Position numbers and translations under genes: made by a program. 64,000 nucleotides of DNA, taken from positions 44,032 through 108,031 of the forward strand of contig SJOL01001547.1 of the NCBI GenBank assembly GCA_004794785.1. Direction: 5' to 3'. This DNA is from Opisthorchis felineus (taxonomy: Eukaryota; Platyhelminthes; Trematoda; Opisthorchiida; Opisthorchiidae). Shown here piece by piece: positions 1 through 13,262 of this stretch (positions are counted from its first letter, which is position 1; each line of letters opens with the position of its first letter). The notes below the pieces were generated by a model. The model was not told the origin of the DNA. It ran no database searches and was given only the letters and a program-made list of their open reading frames with translations.

Positions 1-58
1 ATATATATATATATATATACATAAATATATATATTTATAAATATATTTATATGAACGC
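1..58. repeat. AT-rich simple repeat
   Basis: The window opens in an (AT)n run that grades into ATATTTATAA-type sequence. Confidence 0.9.
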
Positions 59-3000
59 GTCGAAGTTTTCGACACATTACCAAGGTGGTCCTGCATTTTT
101 GACGATTTATGACTAATTAAGGACACGGATAATGAGAGGACAGCTTGGGGCAGAAAGTTCTTTTAAAGCCAAAGGACACAAACTGTTATATCCACTGGTC
201 TTATTTGCAGAGCTTTACTCAGTTCGTCTCATACTTCGCTGGTGGATACAGCTTGTGTATCCGCACTCCCCGGTGGAACAAATATATGTAAATCGGCTAT
301 CGTTACTGGCTTCGACAACAAAAGAGTGGTGTGGCTGGCTGATACCTCCATTAGAGTTTTGAGTGTTCTCTGACTCATGTGAGTTTTGTCGCCTTCCAGG
401 TATTTGTCCCGTTTGACCGCATGATGAAATCTGCATAAAGATCGCTCAGTCCGGAAATCTCCACCTTAATAAGGGCAGAAGGCTGCCTTGTCCTTCTTAT
501 AGTGACGGAGTTCCTTGAACAGAAGCAAAATGAAACTAACTGGGCGTATCACTGTACTTCCAGGGGATAGCACAAATCGAAGCTGAACTTTAGGTGAATT
601 GGGGTTACACCGCTATATGTGGATAGGTCATTGTCACCAAAGAAAGCGAAGTCTGTAGTCTCGAGTGCTAATCGGATACAGTTCAAGTCACTTTCAAATA
701 ATTCGTTTTTTTTTGGTGTGTCACGGCTGGACTGTTGTCTTTTGAGTGTACCTTTGGGAGAATTCTGATGTTGCGTTGGTCAGACGTTCACAAGGATGCC
801 TTATATCTGTAAGTGGACCGTTTACAAATGTGCAGTTAAGACTGGCCTGACCTCGAGTTAGGCAAACTAGATTGTCGGGGAAAGAATTTATCAGATTGAC
901 TGAAATCATCGCAGACTTAGGAGAAGCACAAAGTTCCCTCGGAAACAGCAAACTTCGTGAGGTCGGTGAGTGTACACTTCGGGAAGATAGACACTTCTTC
1001 ATGAGAACAGGCCTGTAGGAGCTGGTGAATTGCGATTTTCATGCAATGAAGAGAGTGCATGTGCGAATAACCCTATGGGAAACTGATTTCCCAATTTGAT
1101 CTCCAGCGCAGGTGAGTACACCACCCACAGTCCTCTTAGCTGTTGAGTCTCCGTTAACTTGCATAGGTGGAAGTTCCTCAAAAAGGAGGTTTTCCGGTAT
1201 ACAGATGTGGTGTTATGCAAGATAAGAGCCGATAAAAGTACTCAGCTTATTAACTATACAATACTTATCGCTAGGCTACGTAAGGTGAAATATGGATAGG
1301 ACTGACAGCAATCATTCAACCTAGAACGCCCGATGTGAGTGGCCCTGGGGGACCGTCGCTCCAAAATGGGAGCATTGACAACAAACTGTTGATGAGTAAG
1401 TCCTTCATATAAATGCTGCTGTTACCTCCCTATCAATAAGAATCACTCATTTCATTTCCAAAGGGTTCCTTATGTGTTTTAGGGGGAACTGATTCGAACC
1501 CGTAAATAACCTGTATGCTATTTCAAAAGACTACAGGCACTCCAGCCCAGGAATTACTCGTTTTAAGGATTGATTTTATCCAAGAACACTTACATGAAGA
1601 TGTTAGTCTTAGGACGGGGGAACTTGCTCACTACTTTCAACATAAAATGGAAATCGACAGCTTCAATCGTTAAAAGTGTCACTAAAGAGAGTTGCTTCCC
1701 GGTCGTTCGAATCCAGTGCATGGTCGGTCGTGAGTGCAAACGTTTCATCACGCATCATGTCGCGCCACTCTGAACCAAGGGTTGTCGTGTACCTGACCCA
1801 AGAGCAGCGACTATCTGATCCCATTCCTCTGCCTATGGGAATATAAACATGTCTGCAGCAAATGTTCCGGTGCAAAATTGCACTACACAGTTTACGGAGC
1901 GATACTAACTCGCTTTAGAATCGAAAATCCGGGTCCCCGGAGCAGACTGCAGAAAAGGCACGGCGGCATCCGACTCACTTCTCGTTTCAACGAATACTTC
2001 GTCTCCAACTACTGGTTTTGAAAATAAACTGCTGTGGAGTAGCGGTTGTGGTAATGACGGGGAAATTCCTGTTCGAGAAAAAACGGCTCTATGATTATCG
2101 GATAGAAGCCGGTTTCAATACAAAGGTTTCGTCAAAGTTAGCTACTATTTTTGGAACTTTACGCTCTCTTTAATTAGAACTGTGGGCTTTTGGAATACGG
2201 ACTATTATCCTTGTCGTCCAGTGAAGCAATTAGGGAGAATGAATACCTTGTTATCCTTCATGCTTAAGTTCGTTTTTCGAAGTTGATGAAAATATGCTGA
2301 GGTTTGTGTCCGATTAGCGGCCATCATGAGTTACAAATGTCCCAAGTGGACGCTGTTCTTCATTCAGGATGGAGCATTTTCTGCTTGTTTGGTGGGGGGA
2401 GGTTGAAGAACATGGGGTTGGTTTCACTCAGACTTGATTATGGGTCGATAAACTGAATGAACCTTCAAACAGGGCTCAAAATAGTGTCCTGGAAAAGCGT
2501 CTGTTTATGGAGACGTAATGGATTGAAAAATGAATAAACGCTCTTCCCCTGGGACGAAACTGGCCCGAAATACCACGAGATATTGGAACTCTTGGATGCC
2601 ATCTAATAATTGAGGAATGACATTTATGAACTGAAGCATCCTAGTCAACAGACTAGGATGGCTGTTTGATGTTTAGGATAGAAATATGATCGTTTTGAAA
2701 CTGCAAGGTCCTTATTCGCTTTCGGATTCGGACAGGTAGGGTCAGATTAGCACTTTTGGTGCCTTGGTGTTAGGCTAGAGTCGCTTGACCTGACAAGATC
2801 GCAGCAAGCGTTCGGCAAAGTGCATTCGAATCCTTGTGCGAACGTTCTTCCTACTTGACTATCAGCGGTTAGATCGGCTACGCTTTCTGGTGAGTACCTC
2901 ATGCATTCTCGATCATGGTTTCTTGTCTGTGTACTCAGTATCATAAAGGAGGGCAAACGTCATTTGGATTTTCCCAGTTCACCTAAAGAAACTGTTCCAA

Positions 3001-5200
3001 AGCAACCTTTTGCATAAATGTAATTAGCTGCCTGGTTGCATCACGCAGTATTAGGGCTGTAGAACATTGAAAGCTTATCCAATGATCCGCTGGATTTTAA
3101 TCGAGTCCGTTCGTTGTCTGGTGTTTCCCGTTTCGCACTACAGGATGAGGTTATCTACTGAGATTGAGCATGTGAAGCGGATCATTGTCATCCCCAAGAG
3201 AATGTCCACCATAAATTTCAGCAACAAACAAACATGTGTATTCATATCAGAATAAGCTTTACTGGGTGTTGTCCATGCTGAAAATTCACGTTCGGATGTG
3301 CAAAACCATGCGACTTGAATCTCAATCCTAGCCTCTCCATTGAGCGAAAAATCCAACATCGTAAGCCTTTGGCAGTTGTCTGGTCGCGGATTGCTTTAAT
3401 AGTTTTTCCGATAAATTATCATAGTATCTCTTGGTGCAAAAGAACAAGGAACACGAGTGGAGAAGAGAACCAGTTATGAGCTTTGCCGGTCGCATTTGCA
3501 AACATGACTGTGAGTCGGGTGCTGGTGTTCCACTGTTAAACAAAACTAGCTAACTTCTGTCTATTTCAGGTTGTCCACACACTTGACGACAAGCCAGTTG
3601 GTTGAATGCCAGATCGATAACTCGCAGTTTGCTACGCTTTACAAACACTAAGGTCCTAAACGATACCGCCAGTCTGGCCATAATGGAGCCAAGGTAGCAC
3701 TCACAAGAAAATTCAAGTAAGATACCCTGCGACAATCGACCCATATTGATCGCAGCCACAATGACAGGCGGTTGTCACCTTCTGGTATCTCGTTCGCCAA
3801 TGCTAACCGTGAGGCTGTGTACGATGGTTTGAGTGAACATGTTTTTCAGAAAGGCGGAGTTGTAGCTTCTGACACAAAAGTTTTGCCAGGCTTATTGTAA
3901 TGGTTATCAGGTTAGTCATGTTTCAAGGAAAGCAGAGGTAATTAAGTTATCCTAAAGCCACTGGAAATCGTCCTATACAATCGTAGTAGAAGTAACTAAA
4001 CTGAAACGCGGTCTTTTTCCAACACACTCAGTTGAAGAACACCAGAAGCGAGAGCTTCAGTTGTGTCCTTCGGTGACATAAAGGTGATTTGCAAATGAGT
4101 AATTCATCACGTGTTTGCAATTTGGTGTTCATTTAGAGCACAACGCTGACGGAAGCTCAGTGATTGATGAGTTCCAAGAAGTTCGAGGCCAGTGGTGGTT
4201 TGTGGAAGGGTTTTCGGTAACCTTATATGTAGTGTGTTCCGTCCAGAATTAACATGATAGAAGAACAGGTCTGTTTACTAGGTACGCATAGGAACTCTGA
4301 AACGGATTCTGTGTATAAATAGGTAAGAGAAACATGCGAGGCATGCTTCGGCCAATGATAACGCAAGGTGGCCTGTGGCCACGTTCCTACAGATGTCCCA
4401 TGATATGCGGCCTACTATTAGGCGAACCAACCAGTGGAGGGTACGCAAGGGCTTTAGGTTAGAGGTCTTATGCCGTTATTGTGACTGAGCAAGTGAGAAA
4501 ATGAATGCAGATCGAACGAAGCACGTGAACTGTAAGCATATTAGGGAGGAAGTTTATTGTCTCCTACTTTGGTTTCATGCTCGAAGCCATGCCAGGATAA
4601 AACAAGGCCTCGAAAACTTCACCTTCCAACCAATAAGGCGTTACTCACCCACCTCAGAAATAGTAGTGACCATCAGGTGAGGATGACCTGTAGGTATTAC
4701 GTGAATACCATGTCATGAAGGCTTGCCAAAGCTTTCATTCGAGTTGGACGAACCAATGAAAAATCTCCTGCGGTCCCGGATGCCTTTCTTTCTCATCTTG
4801 GCATTGTTTCTTGATGTTCTTCCCGTTTTGAACCAGGCACAATCGATCGCTCTGGTCTTCTTCAAGAAGACGCGTAAGCATGATTGTTTAAGTCAAAGCC
4901 AGCCATCACAAACCCTTCTATACTCACCGCACGGGTTTGATTAGTGACTAGCAAACCGACTGTGCTTTTCGGCACTGTGCGGTTGCCTGATTTGACCGAA
5001 AAAGTAGTCATTCCTGAACGTGCTTGCTTTATACCGGGGATTCGGTTTCGTTGGCAAGGAATAACAGTGAATCTAAACACCTACCCAGTTGCATCCTCGT
5101 GGGTTTTTCAAAGTCTTGAATTCCATTGCAAAGGTTGGTGGAACCGAAGTTCCGCGTTCCTATGGCAAGACAGGTGTTTCCCGCCCACAAAGTGATGCTG
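59..5200. other. No recognisable gene
   Basis: Only short, unsupported open frames occur on either strand. Near 4020-4240 there are weak similarities to the MITE-like family (CAACACACTCAGTTGAAGAA, CTCAGTGATTGATGAG, GGTTTTCGGTAACCTTATA). Nothing else was identified. Confidence 0.5.
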
Positions 5201-5209
5201 CAGGACGTA

Positions 5210-5440
5210 CAATCCTTGAACATGCCTCCACGAGGTCAAGGAGTGACACTGGAAGTCGCATCAACCCCAAAGGTAGTGTGTCAGACAAAGTGAACGCACG
5301 AATCTCAAAGGCCAGAATGGCGTTTCCCAGTTTGTGTCACTTGTGACATTAAAGAGGCATATCACTGGGTCTCAAAGAACGCTTATATCAGATTATAGTA
5401 CGAACTGTGTTGTTTTGTGAGTGCGAGGATCGTGTGGAGG
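5210..5440 (+). mobile_element. Short degraded LINE fragment
   Basis: SDKVNARISKARMAF is a mutated version of the TDEVNARVSKARVAF block seen at 41155-42150. It is followed by stops and by frameshifted remains of the same region (positions of the KGRVYQA block). Confidence 0.6.
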
Positions 5441-5496
5441 ATCCGAGAAACTTTCAGTTCTCTGACCACCGATGTCCCAGAATTAATAGTTGGAAT

Positions 5497-5820
5497 CTAC
5501 TTGGACCAGCAAATTAGCAATTGTGATATGAAGACTGGTGTTGGTGAAACAGACGGTACTTTCCTAAGAAAAAATGCATCCAGCATTGCAAGCAGCTGCG
5601 CCATGTGCTGAGTTGCGGCCTGCAGAGACCAACCCTGTCTAATTCGGAGTAGCGGAAATGCAGAGGTGGACGTAGTTTGACATGACAGGAGGGAAGGAAG
5701 GGTGTCCTGGGCTTCCAGGATGGGATTCATTTGATGCAGTGCTTGACTGGAGACACTGACCGTAACGGCATCAGTGTCGTTCCTACTGTCAGTTTCTATC
5801 CCGATTCCCTGACTGAGTGC
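5497..5820 (-). CDS. Minus-strand exon candidate
   Basis: A minus frame opens after the acceptor-like CCTACACCTACAG and reads ALSQGIGIETDSRNDTDAVT. It continues polar, with HQMNPILEAQDTLPSLLS and a helical end (QHMAQLLAMLDAFFLRK). Composition resembles coding sequence more than the surrounding DNA does. The downstream donor is unclear and the frame runs on to a stop at 5497. No domain recognised. Confidence 0.25.
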   Translation of the reverse strand, partial: ALSQGIGIETDSRNDTDAVTVSVSSQALHQMNPILEAQDTLPSLLSCQTTSTSAFPLLRIRQGWSLQAATQHMAQLLAMLDAFFLRKVPSVSPTPVFISQLLICWSK

Positions 5821-5899
5821 TGTAGGTGTAGGCACCTCGGGTATTTTTGGTCCACCTCCCTCCCCCATCTCGTTCTTTTTTCCATTATAATGCTTCATT

Positions 5900-7680
5900 C
5901 AAATAAATTGACATGGTTGTTCGTCAACGAATCAACAATGTTCTCATCTGTTTTTGCTGTCGATGGCGATGATGATGATAATGGCAAAATATCCAACCCG
6001 TGTGGTCGACTGGATCAATAAAATCCAGTGGAGAACCTGCATGACCCTGATTGGTTAAACCTATGTCACTAAAATTGTGATGGTAAAGTCGAGATTCAAA
6101 CAGGATGTTCGATGTATGTAAAACAAGTCGTTCCGCTGAGGAAACACAATGCTGGGAGAACCGTCCACTCGAATGTAGGCTATATGTAAATAATTTATCC
6201 CTAAGCGGGTCTTTTTGCAAAACGGTACCGTCGAGTTTCCATTTTTGGATTCACTGACGTCACAAGTGGTGGCAAATCAATCTAATGAAAGTTTTCCACA
6301 GGTGGTGAGTTTTTCCGCCCACTTTCTCTACATCAGCATGGTAAACTCTTCTGACAAATGACAGTCTGAGGAAAATCCCAACACCAAATCATCACCACTC
6401 ACCAAATCCACCCTCCCGTGAAAAGTAAAGCCACTTTGACATATCGGTACGGGGTGCTTCCGTTACGACCACAACGTGGTCGTTCCAACGTGCTACAGTC
6501 AATTCGCAACGATGGAATCCATCCCAATATTACAGACAACTTTGTGTATACTTTAGTGGGTATTTGAAAACTGTCTACAAAACCAGACACTATTGTTGCC
6601 GTGGCAACAGAAAAGCCTCCATTTCCCTTAGTTCCAGGTATGATCAAGCTTCTAACAAATGTCTTTCTTGTTATTTCCGGTGCACCACTCACAGTAGAAA
6701 CACTTTTTTAGACCATTTGCGCACAGTAATATTCCCCATTCAAAATGTTATTTTTATATGCCGATTTTTCACCGTTTCCTTCCGGTACTATTGAGATATT
6801 TCCAGCAGCTATGGATTGCCTCATTCAAGGCCGAATTCAAGATTCATTGGCCTTTGGGTTGCTTTGCCTACGTTGTCGACTTCTTTTAGACAGAGAAGGC
6901 CTGCCTTGTGGTTGGTTTGTGCCTACCTGGATAGTAAAATCACTAAGGTTTGTCAGTCCTGTGAATGCAGAAAACCGTTAGACTTTTCTTTCCTGACCCG
7001 GTTTTGTGTACCCCCTGGATAACTGGCGAAACGGCAACGGACAGTGCACTGCTTTCGGTTTTAGCAGCGTACGCAGTTGTATGACAGTGACAATCCGTTT
7101 TCAACACAAGTCGCTCTCTTCAGATATTTTTAACAATGGAAGAACATATCCGGTTTGTTCCTTGAGTGAACCGTGAAAATTTCACTCTTGCATGAGATGG
7201 ATTTATGGCCTAAAACTGTGAAAGTTCGGTTCCTGAGGAAACAGAACAAACCGACTTATCTACTTTCATCCCAAAAGTGCCTCAACTAACCTTTGATGTC
7301 TTTCATGTTCCGGAACATTGTCATCCTGCGGGGTTTTTAACACAGGCCTTGAGGAAAGTGAAGTTCACTACAGTGTTTACTTGGGGGAGAATTGCAAAAG
7401 GTCCTCATCTGTGAATTGCAAGTCAACTCGATGGCTCTAGGGGGACCGACATATCTGTCCCTTCAAGCCCTGTCTGATTTTACCCCTATTCCCAAAAAAA
7501 TCACTTGACCACCACCTTTTATAGCACACTCGATAACTTTTTTGATGGGTTTAACGGATGTATTTGTTTTTGTGTCCAAATGGCAGCGGAAAACTCCATA
7601 GATGAAAATCTTCACATTATATATACTTCAAATTGGCCACTGGAAACTCTTCCTGCAGTCACCATTCTTCCAACACTACA
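5900..7680. other. No recognisable gene
   Basis: Intergenic or intronic sequence with frames below 100 codons and no splice-phased chain. A GATGATGATGATAATG run at about 5967-5982 resembles the tails of the LINE family but has no LINE sequence next to it. Confidence 0.45.
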
Positions 7681-7689
7681 ATCGATTGT

Positions 7690-8420
7690 TGATCAGGTGG
7701 TTGTTGATCTGTTCGCCGATCTTGACAGTTGACCTGCAAACGTTTGATTACCATACGAGGAGACATCATCAGTTTGTGCCCGCGTGCGTTTATATAGCAT
7801 TTGAAGAACATCTGTTATCTGTCACCATGAATGGCTAATAAGGAGACAGAGTTTTCGTCTGCGTTCATTTGAGTCGATTGACTATCCCAATAGTAGCTTC
7901 TCTCTCTGCTTTGATTGGCCCTTTCTATTAGGAGAACCAGCTCCGAACGTAACTGGACTACACAACTGCCAATAGAATAACCGTTTTCGTTGAGACAGAT
8001 TTAATTGGTTGTTCTTCACTTGCCCTTGACAGATGAGTTCTATTTTCAGAATCACTTTTTAGCCCGCCTAGAAATTTCCACGTGAGCTTTATAAACAGCC
8101 CGGTTTCGGCTGCACAAGACACGCCTGTACCGCGCTTCAATAAATTCATTTCCTTTCTTCGTTTTTGCTTGAGCCAGTGTTAGAATACCGCTCCAGTCGA
8201 ACTCGTGTCCTTCCCGGTCTTTGTATAAGGAGATGAGAGAAAATTGATCGTGTTTCTTAGGAGCGAGTTTGTGTTCATGTACTCTGTTGGGGAACTTTCT
8301 TCCCGTTTGTCCTATGTATCATTTGTCGCAATCCTTGCATTGGATCCTGCATATGACATAGTTCTTCATCAGAGCTTCTTCAGAGAGCTTCTTGATGTAT
8401 GGGAGTGTGACTCGTTCGCT
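7690..8420 (-). mobile_element. Penelope-like retroelement, degraded 3' half with GIY-YIG endonuclease
   Basis: Read on the minus strand from 8418, one frame gives RVTLPYIKKLSEEAL, then YVICRIQCKDCDK, an in-frame TGA, and YIGQTGRKFPNRVHEHKLA. About 35 residues later comes GHEFDWSGILTLAQAK followed by GNEFIEARY. The paired cysteines before YIGQTGR, the conserved Arg and the downstream Glu are the hallmark of the GIY-YIG endonuclease at the C-terminus of Penelope-like elements. The stop interrupts the domain just before the catalytic Tyr, so the copy is dead. The reverse-transcriptase part was not found in readable form. The region 7690-8100 is the non-coding 3' tail, whose end is shared with two other places in the window. 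Confidence 0.8.
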
Positions 8421-8499
8421 TCCAATTTGCGCTGTTGTATTATTCGACACATTACCCACACGACAAGTATTTCCGATGTTCTAAGGTAGCATAGTACCA

Positions 8500-10430
8500 T
8501 ATCCCTAGTTGTCATATTGTACCGTGAGACCAACGAAAATCAGACCAGTGTCCCATCTGATGCTCCGTACTCATCACCTAGGCGATACACTTAAACAAGA
8601 CACCATCTGTTCCAGTGATACCTAACAGGAAGCCTCTCCGGTTTCAAGAGGGCACCCATGCGACCTATTGAAGCGAAAAAGGAAGTAGTTGCTTCTGTCT
8701 GGCAATGGCCCTCCCCCGAGTCCCAATGTCTTGCCTCAGATTTTAGAAAATCGATTTGGCACCATACTGTGCGCATGCGTCCCACAACACTCACTCACAT
8801 GGTCACTGGAAAGAAACACACCAGAATCATTATCGGCATCGTTTCCAAATAGGGTTCAGAAGATTCACTCATCGTCAGATTTAAAGTGCGGAGGATAATT
8901 ATGGTGGGGGAAGGTTTTGGGTTTTCAGGAAGTATTTAATGATCCAACTCAACGGATTAACTAACAGTTAGTCAAATGAGCCTCAAGAGATACTTCAGCT
9001 TCCCAAATAGGCTACTGAAATCTGACGCATTCACGCCTCTACATATCCGTGCAAATCCAACCCTTAAGATCTTTAATACACGTACAGAAAACACCTGTTG
9101 TATAGCGGGATGGATGTGAGAGAGTCCAAACTGTCAATGCAATTTTTTAATAATTCCATTTTAGATCGATTAAACTAAAGGTCGTCTTGTCATCTTGAAC
9201 CGATTTCTCTTATTCGCCGTAACGCTGAGAATGTGCGTTACGTTCATGCATGAGATAATCGTCACTCTTGGCGCCTGCGTGTGTTTTGGAGCAGTAGCAC
9301 TCCGTTCATTTTCACGTTATGCAGCGTCCACGGTAACGTTAGTTTTGTATTTTAAAAACAGCCGATGTGCATAGTTCGGTTGTTTTGTTCCAAACGAAGG
9401 ACTACCCCTATCTACAGTTTCAGAGTACCTTTCTAGTGATAAAAACTTACTGGCAATATTTAATGCGTTCAACCAATTTTTCATAGCTGAAGGTTTTCCA
9501 AAATGATGGTGCACGGTTCTTTCCTTCTTCCAGCTTTTTTGACAATAACTGGTTGCAGTTTTTGTACATTTTCGACATTGAAATGTATACTCGCAGTCAT
9601 GGATTTTATTGATTTTTGCGATCTCTCGCACCTCACCATGACGTCCAACGACGTCCGAACGATTAGCTCTGCGCTAACTCTTTGTGAACCTACTGAGAGT
9701 GCGATCGATCGGACCAGTCCGATAAATCACTTTGTCAGGAATTACGCAAGCAATTAAGACCAGAAACATCAAACGGAGTGATCCACGCATGAGTTCATAT
9801 TTTGGTTAGTAAAACACATGGAAGCACTTCGATCCCTTTCCGGTCTAAAACAGGATGATGGAGGTCTGAAATACTAGCCGCAATGGAATTGAAGCCATCC
9901 GCTATTTTCTGTAGGATATTCCCAGTACTTGTTCGAATGAAAACGGGCTGTGGTGCGTAACTTACTCTGGGTGATGCGACATGTTATTAAAGACGCTTTC
10001 GGCCCATGGTGTTAGCATATTTCTACCGTTGATTGTTTATGTTAAATCACCATCGCCATTGCATACTGGCGCCTAGCTACCTCAAAACCAGGGGAAAAGA
10101 AAACTTTGGCAAAGAGCGGGAATGAAAGGGTAGGTATAGGGGCCTATTTTGACGATGTTCCATGTTCTTAGGGAAAACGATCAAGAAATTGGTGCCTACA
10201 ACTTCGGACGGCATTTGAATAGGCACATCTGGGCATGATTTTGAAGTAGGGGTCTTCAGCACGACTCTCCCAGGGCCCTTCGTAAATCTTACCAGACATG
10301 AGTCTGGCGCATAAAAACAAATGGATTTTTTGCTAGGGCATCACGCCATAAAAAGTGCGTGTCGAATACTGTGTGCTCTCATGACCACTATAGTTTCAAA
10401 CAGTGGTTTTCGTAAATTTCTCAGTGGAAA
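8500..10430. other. No recognisable gene
   Basis: The longest frame is 104 codons on the minus strand at 9317-9631, with Lys/Thr-rich composition and no splice signals that I trust. I see no repeat family either. Confidence 0.45.
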
Positions 10431-10439
10431 ATGTGATTA

Positions 10440-10600
10440 CGAGTGGAACACCTGGTTGAAATTATCGAAAGGAAGCTGAGTAGATGGTTAATCAAATGGT
10501 TGGAAAGACCGTATTCAGTTCACCCAAACAGGGGTCTGTTACTAGCAGATGCTGGTTGGCCAGGCCATGTTCTGCACGTCAAGAGTAGATATTATATCAT
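10440..10600 (+). mobile_element. LINE C-terminal remnant
   Basis: The frame contains AGWPGHVLHVKSR, resembling the RWLGHVLR motif at the end of RTE-type LINE ORFs (compare 41690-41720). It is followed directly by an (ATCT)n repeat. Confidence 0.35.
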
Positions 10601-10609
10601 GACTGGCGC

Positions 10610-10636
10610 ATCTATCTATCTATCTATGTATCTATG

Positions 10637-10673
<37 letters not shown>
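10610..10673. repeat. (ATCT)n microsatellite
   Basis: About 16 units of a TATC/ATCT tetranucleotide with two TATG variants, directly after a LINE remnant. Confidence 0.95.
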
Positions 10674-10689
10674 GTCGATGTTTTTCTAC

Positions 10690-13180
10690 ATGCTTTCGAA
10701 GGTGTATATACTGGGGTGTCCACCGGGTGACATAAGTGACTCACCGTGTCATGCAACTGCGAATTGACCGAAGACACTGCTGGAATTAATCCAGAAACAA
10801 TTGTCTATTGTTTTCGTGGTAGGTTCGAGGGCATGGATCCTGTCCAGAGCGCAAACGTCAAAGTTAGACGAGTATGCTCCTTAGACCTTTCAGCTCTCGT
10901 TAAAAGCAGCTGACTCTATAGGTGACTTTAACATCCAGTCAGTCAGACATTAGCTTACCCACATCCGCACCGGCTTTAAAACAACTACTCCTGTGGCGAA
11001 CCTTTAACGTGCAGTTTCTATTCACTGGTTCCATCTATAGGCACAGAGAGGTGAAGTAGCTATGGGTTCTCACCTCGGCCTGCTTTCGGCCGACACTTCC
11101 TTTGGTAGAAACGAACATGGTGTTTGGTAACCCTCTCGTTCCCATGCCACTCAAAGAAAGTACGAGGGTTCACATACTTCCAGTTTGCCACAGCCTAAAC
11201 AGGAACAGTAGAGATACAGAGGTTTTGTTCAGACCTTCTGGTCACTGAGTTCACGCCTTAACCAGTGAGCTGTCTCAAGCTCTCATGTAACCAATACTTT
11301 AAAATACCATCTGCCGCTCTGTATAGATAAGATTATTATTATTCGAGATCGTCACCAAGTAATCGAGACAAATGGGAACACATTTAATCCGGCAATGTTG
11401 ACGCTACATTTCTTCGTGGAGGAAGAGGCCAGTAACAACCACCTACAGTAGAACTCCGTTCAGAAACGATGCTGCTTCTGAAGCAATCAAGCAAAGCAAG
11501 ACGCATTCAGTCAGAGGGAAGTTCAATGTCACTCAGTTAGGGATGCTTTTCAGTGGTGATCGGTTGCTCAACATCAGGGATAGGATGCCTGTTCATTACC
11601 CTCCTCTATTTGTTCGCCGATGATTGTTACACAGCCTACGTCGGTCAGATTACTCGACACCTATATCCGAGAATCTCTGAGTGAACATCGTCACGCGGTG
11701 GAACCGGATAACTGAAGCACGTGGGGAGCGCGACTGCAACTCATCGGATCGATACGATGAATTATATCTATCCAGCTGAGTCGTCGAGGGTGATATTCCA
11801 GGGTTCGTCGCATGAAACATACTCACAACAGCGGAAAGCAGCGCCATTCGACTAGAAGAACCAACCTTGTCAGTGAGTAGGAAGAGGTTATTAGATCTTG
11901 ACATGAGAAGCCCAGGTACATCTAGCAAGAACGAAAGGGAATTTCCGTTTACAACAAAGCTATTAAGGAAGCTCGCTCGTCATTGTTGGCAAGGGGACGG
12001 TACAATCGGGTATGGCTCAATACTGCTCGACTGGAATGAACTACGAGTATCAATCTGATCATTCCAGTTTTAGTTGACGTATGCTAAAGCACTGTATCGT
12101 TCTAAGATCTGAAGCCTACAAAAAAAGCTCTGCGTGGGGGTCGAAAAGAAATCTTGGTAAAATTTGCAAGTATCACGTATGCACCCAAAAGTCAAGCCCA
12201 CAACCACCGCGCTGAATGGGGTCTACAAAAGTGAGAAGGATCATAAAATCGTGGAACCAGAAGGATACTGCCTTGTTCTTTTTGAAGAAAACAATACATT
12301 TTGTTGGGAATATTATCTCATCCATCGACCTCTCCATTTTCCTACGTATTTTCCCACTAACCATGTCTCTGCCAGCACCTCTACAAATAACATCTTAATT
12401 GAACGACCACCACTGTGATACTACTCCCATCTGCGGGACCTATCTGGTAGCCACAGCGATTCTTTGGCCTTGGCCCATTTTTAGGACACATTCCAGTCAG
12501 CTCTGGGACGAATGTCACGGTTGACAACCACAACAAACCGCCATTGCAGGGAGATAGTTGATCGGTAGTTGTTGTGATCAAGAAAGGTCGTATTTCGACA
12601 ACACGCACCTACACACTGACCCAGTGCCATGGCACTAAAAATGTGTGCCAGGCCTGTTCGTAAAACTGACATTTTGTTTTTCGCTCTAGATGATCTCGTG
12701 CTTCGCCTAGTGCTCCGCTCACACTCACACACACACTACTCCAAAGTTGCTGATTCAATGACTTAAATTTTTGTGCGTTTTCAAATCAGATTACATGATT
12801 TAAGGAAAAGAAATTTGGGTATGGTTGCGGATCGATGGCACCGCTGACAAATAAACGGGAACTCACATTTGACTGTGAAACGCGTGATCAGTCACGTGAC
12901 GTTTCTTGCTTGTAAGGCTTTTCAAAGTCTATCGCAAACCTGATTACGCGTCTTCAAACAATCAAGTAGTTTTGAAGGCGCACGTTGCGTCCCCATAGGA
13001 CGTGCAGACTCTGTATGGCTTAGTTTCCGCCCTCATACGGGTCACGTATAGCGTGTGCGTACGTGTTCGCTAATTGGAATGCGGGGCTACACTAGTTCTG
13101 TCCCTCAAGTGACCTTTTGTTTGCCTCCATAAATCATGTTCTGTCATGATCTCGTATGTGAACAGTCGTCCACCCTGTCA
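10690..13180. other. Mostly unassigned sequence
   Basis: Apart from the SINE head fragment at 11237, there are only short frames. Overlapping plus and minus frames at 12164-12418 are probably incidental. Confidence 0.45.
11237..11292 (-). mobile_element. SINE head fragment
   Basis: TTCACGCCTTAACCAGTGAGC followed by TCTCAAGCTC matches the reverse complement of the SINE tRNA-like head. The rest is missing. Confidence 0.4.
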
Positions 13181-13181
13181 G

Positions 13182-13262
13182 ACACAATTATCTGGTGAGC
13201 GCACACCACATATGGCTGGGCTGGTGATTTTATCTTACCAGAGCTCACCAGCAGTGTATGTC
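13182..13262 (+). repeat. Dispersed repeat, copy 1
   Basis: ATCTGGTGAGCGCACACCA followed, after a variable stretch, by TTACCAGAGCTCACCAGCAG and TGTATG. The same order occurs at 26519-26613, allowing for mismatches. It belongs to no repeat family I can name. Confidence 0.45.
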
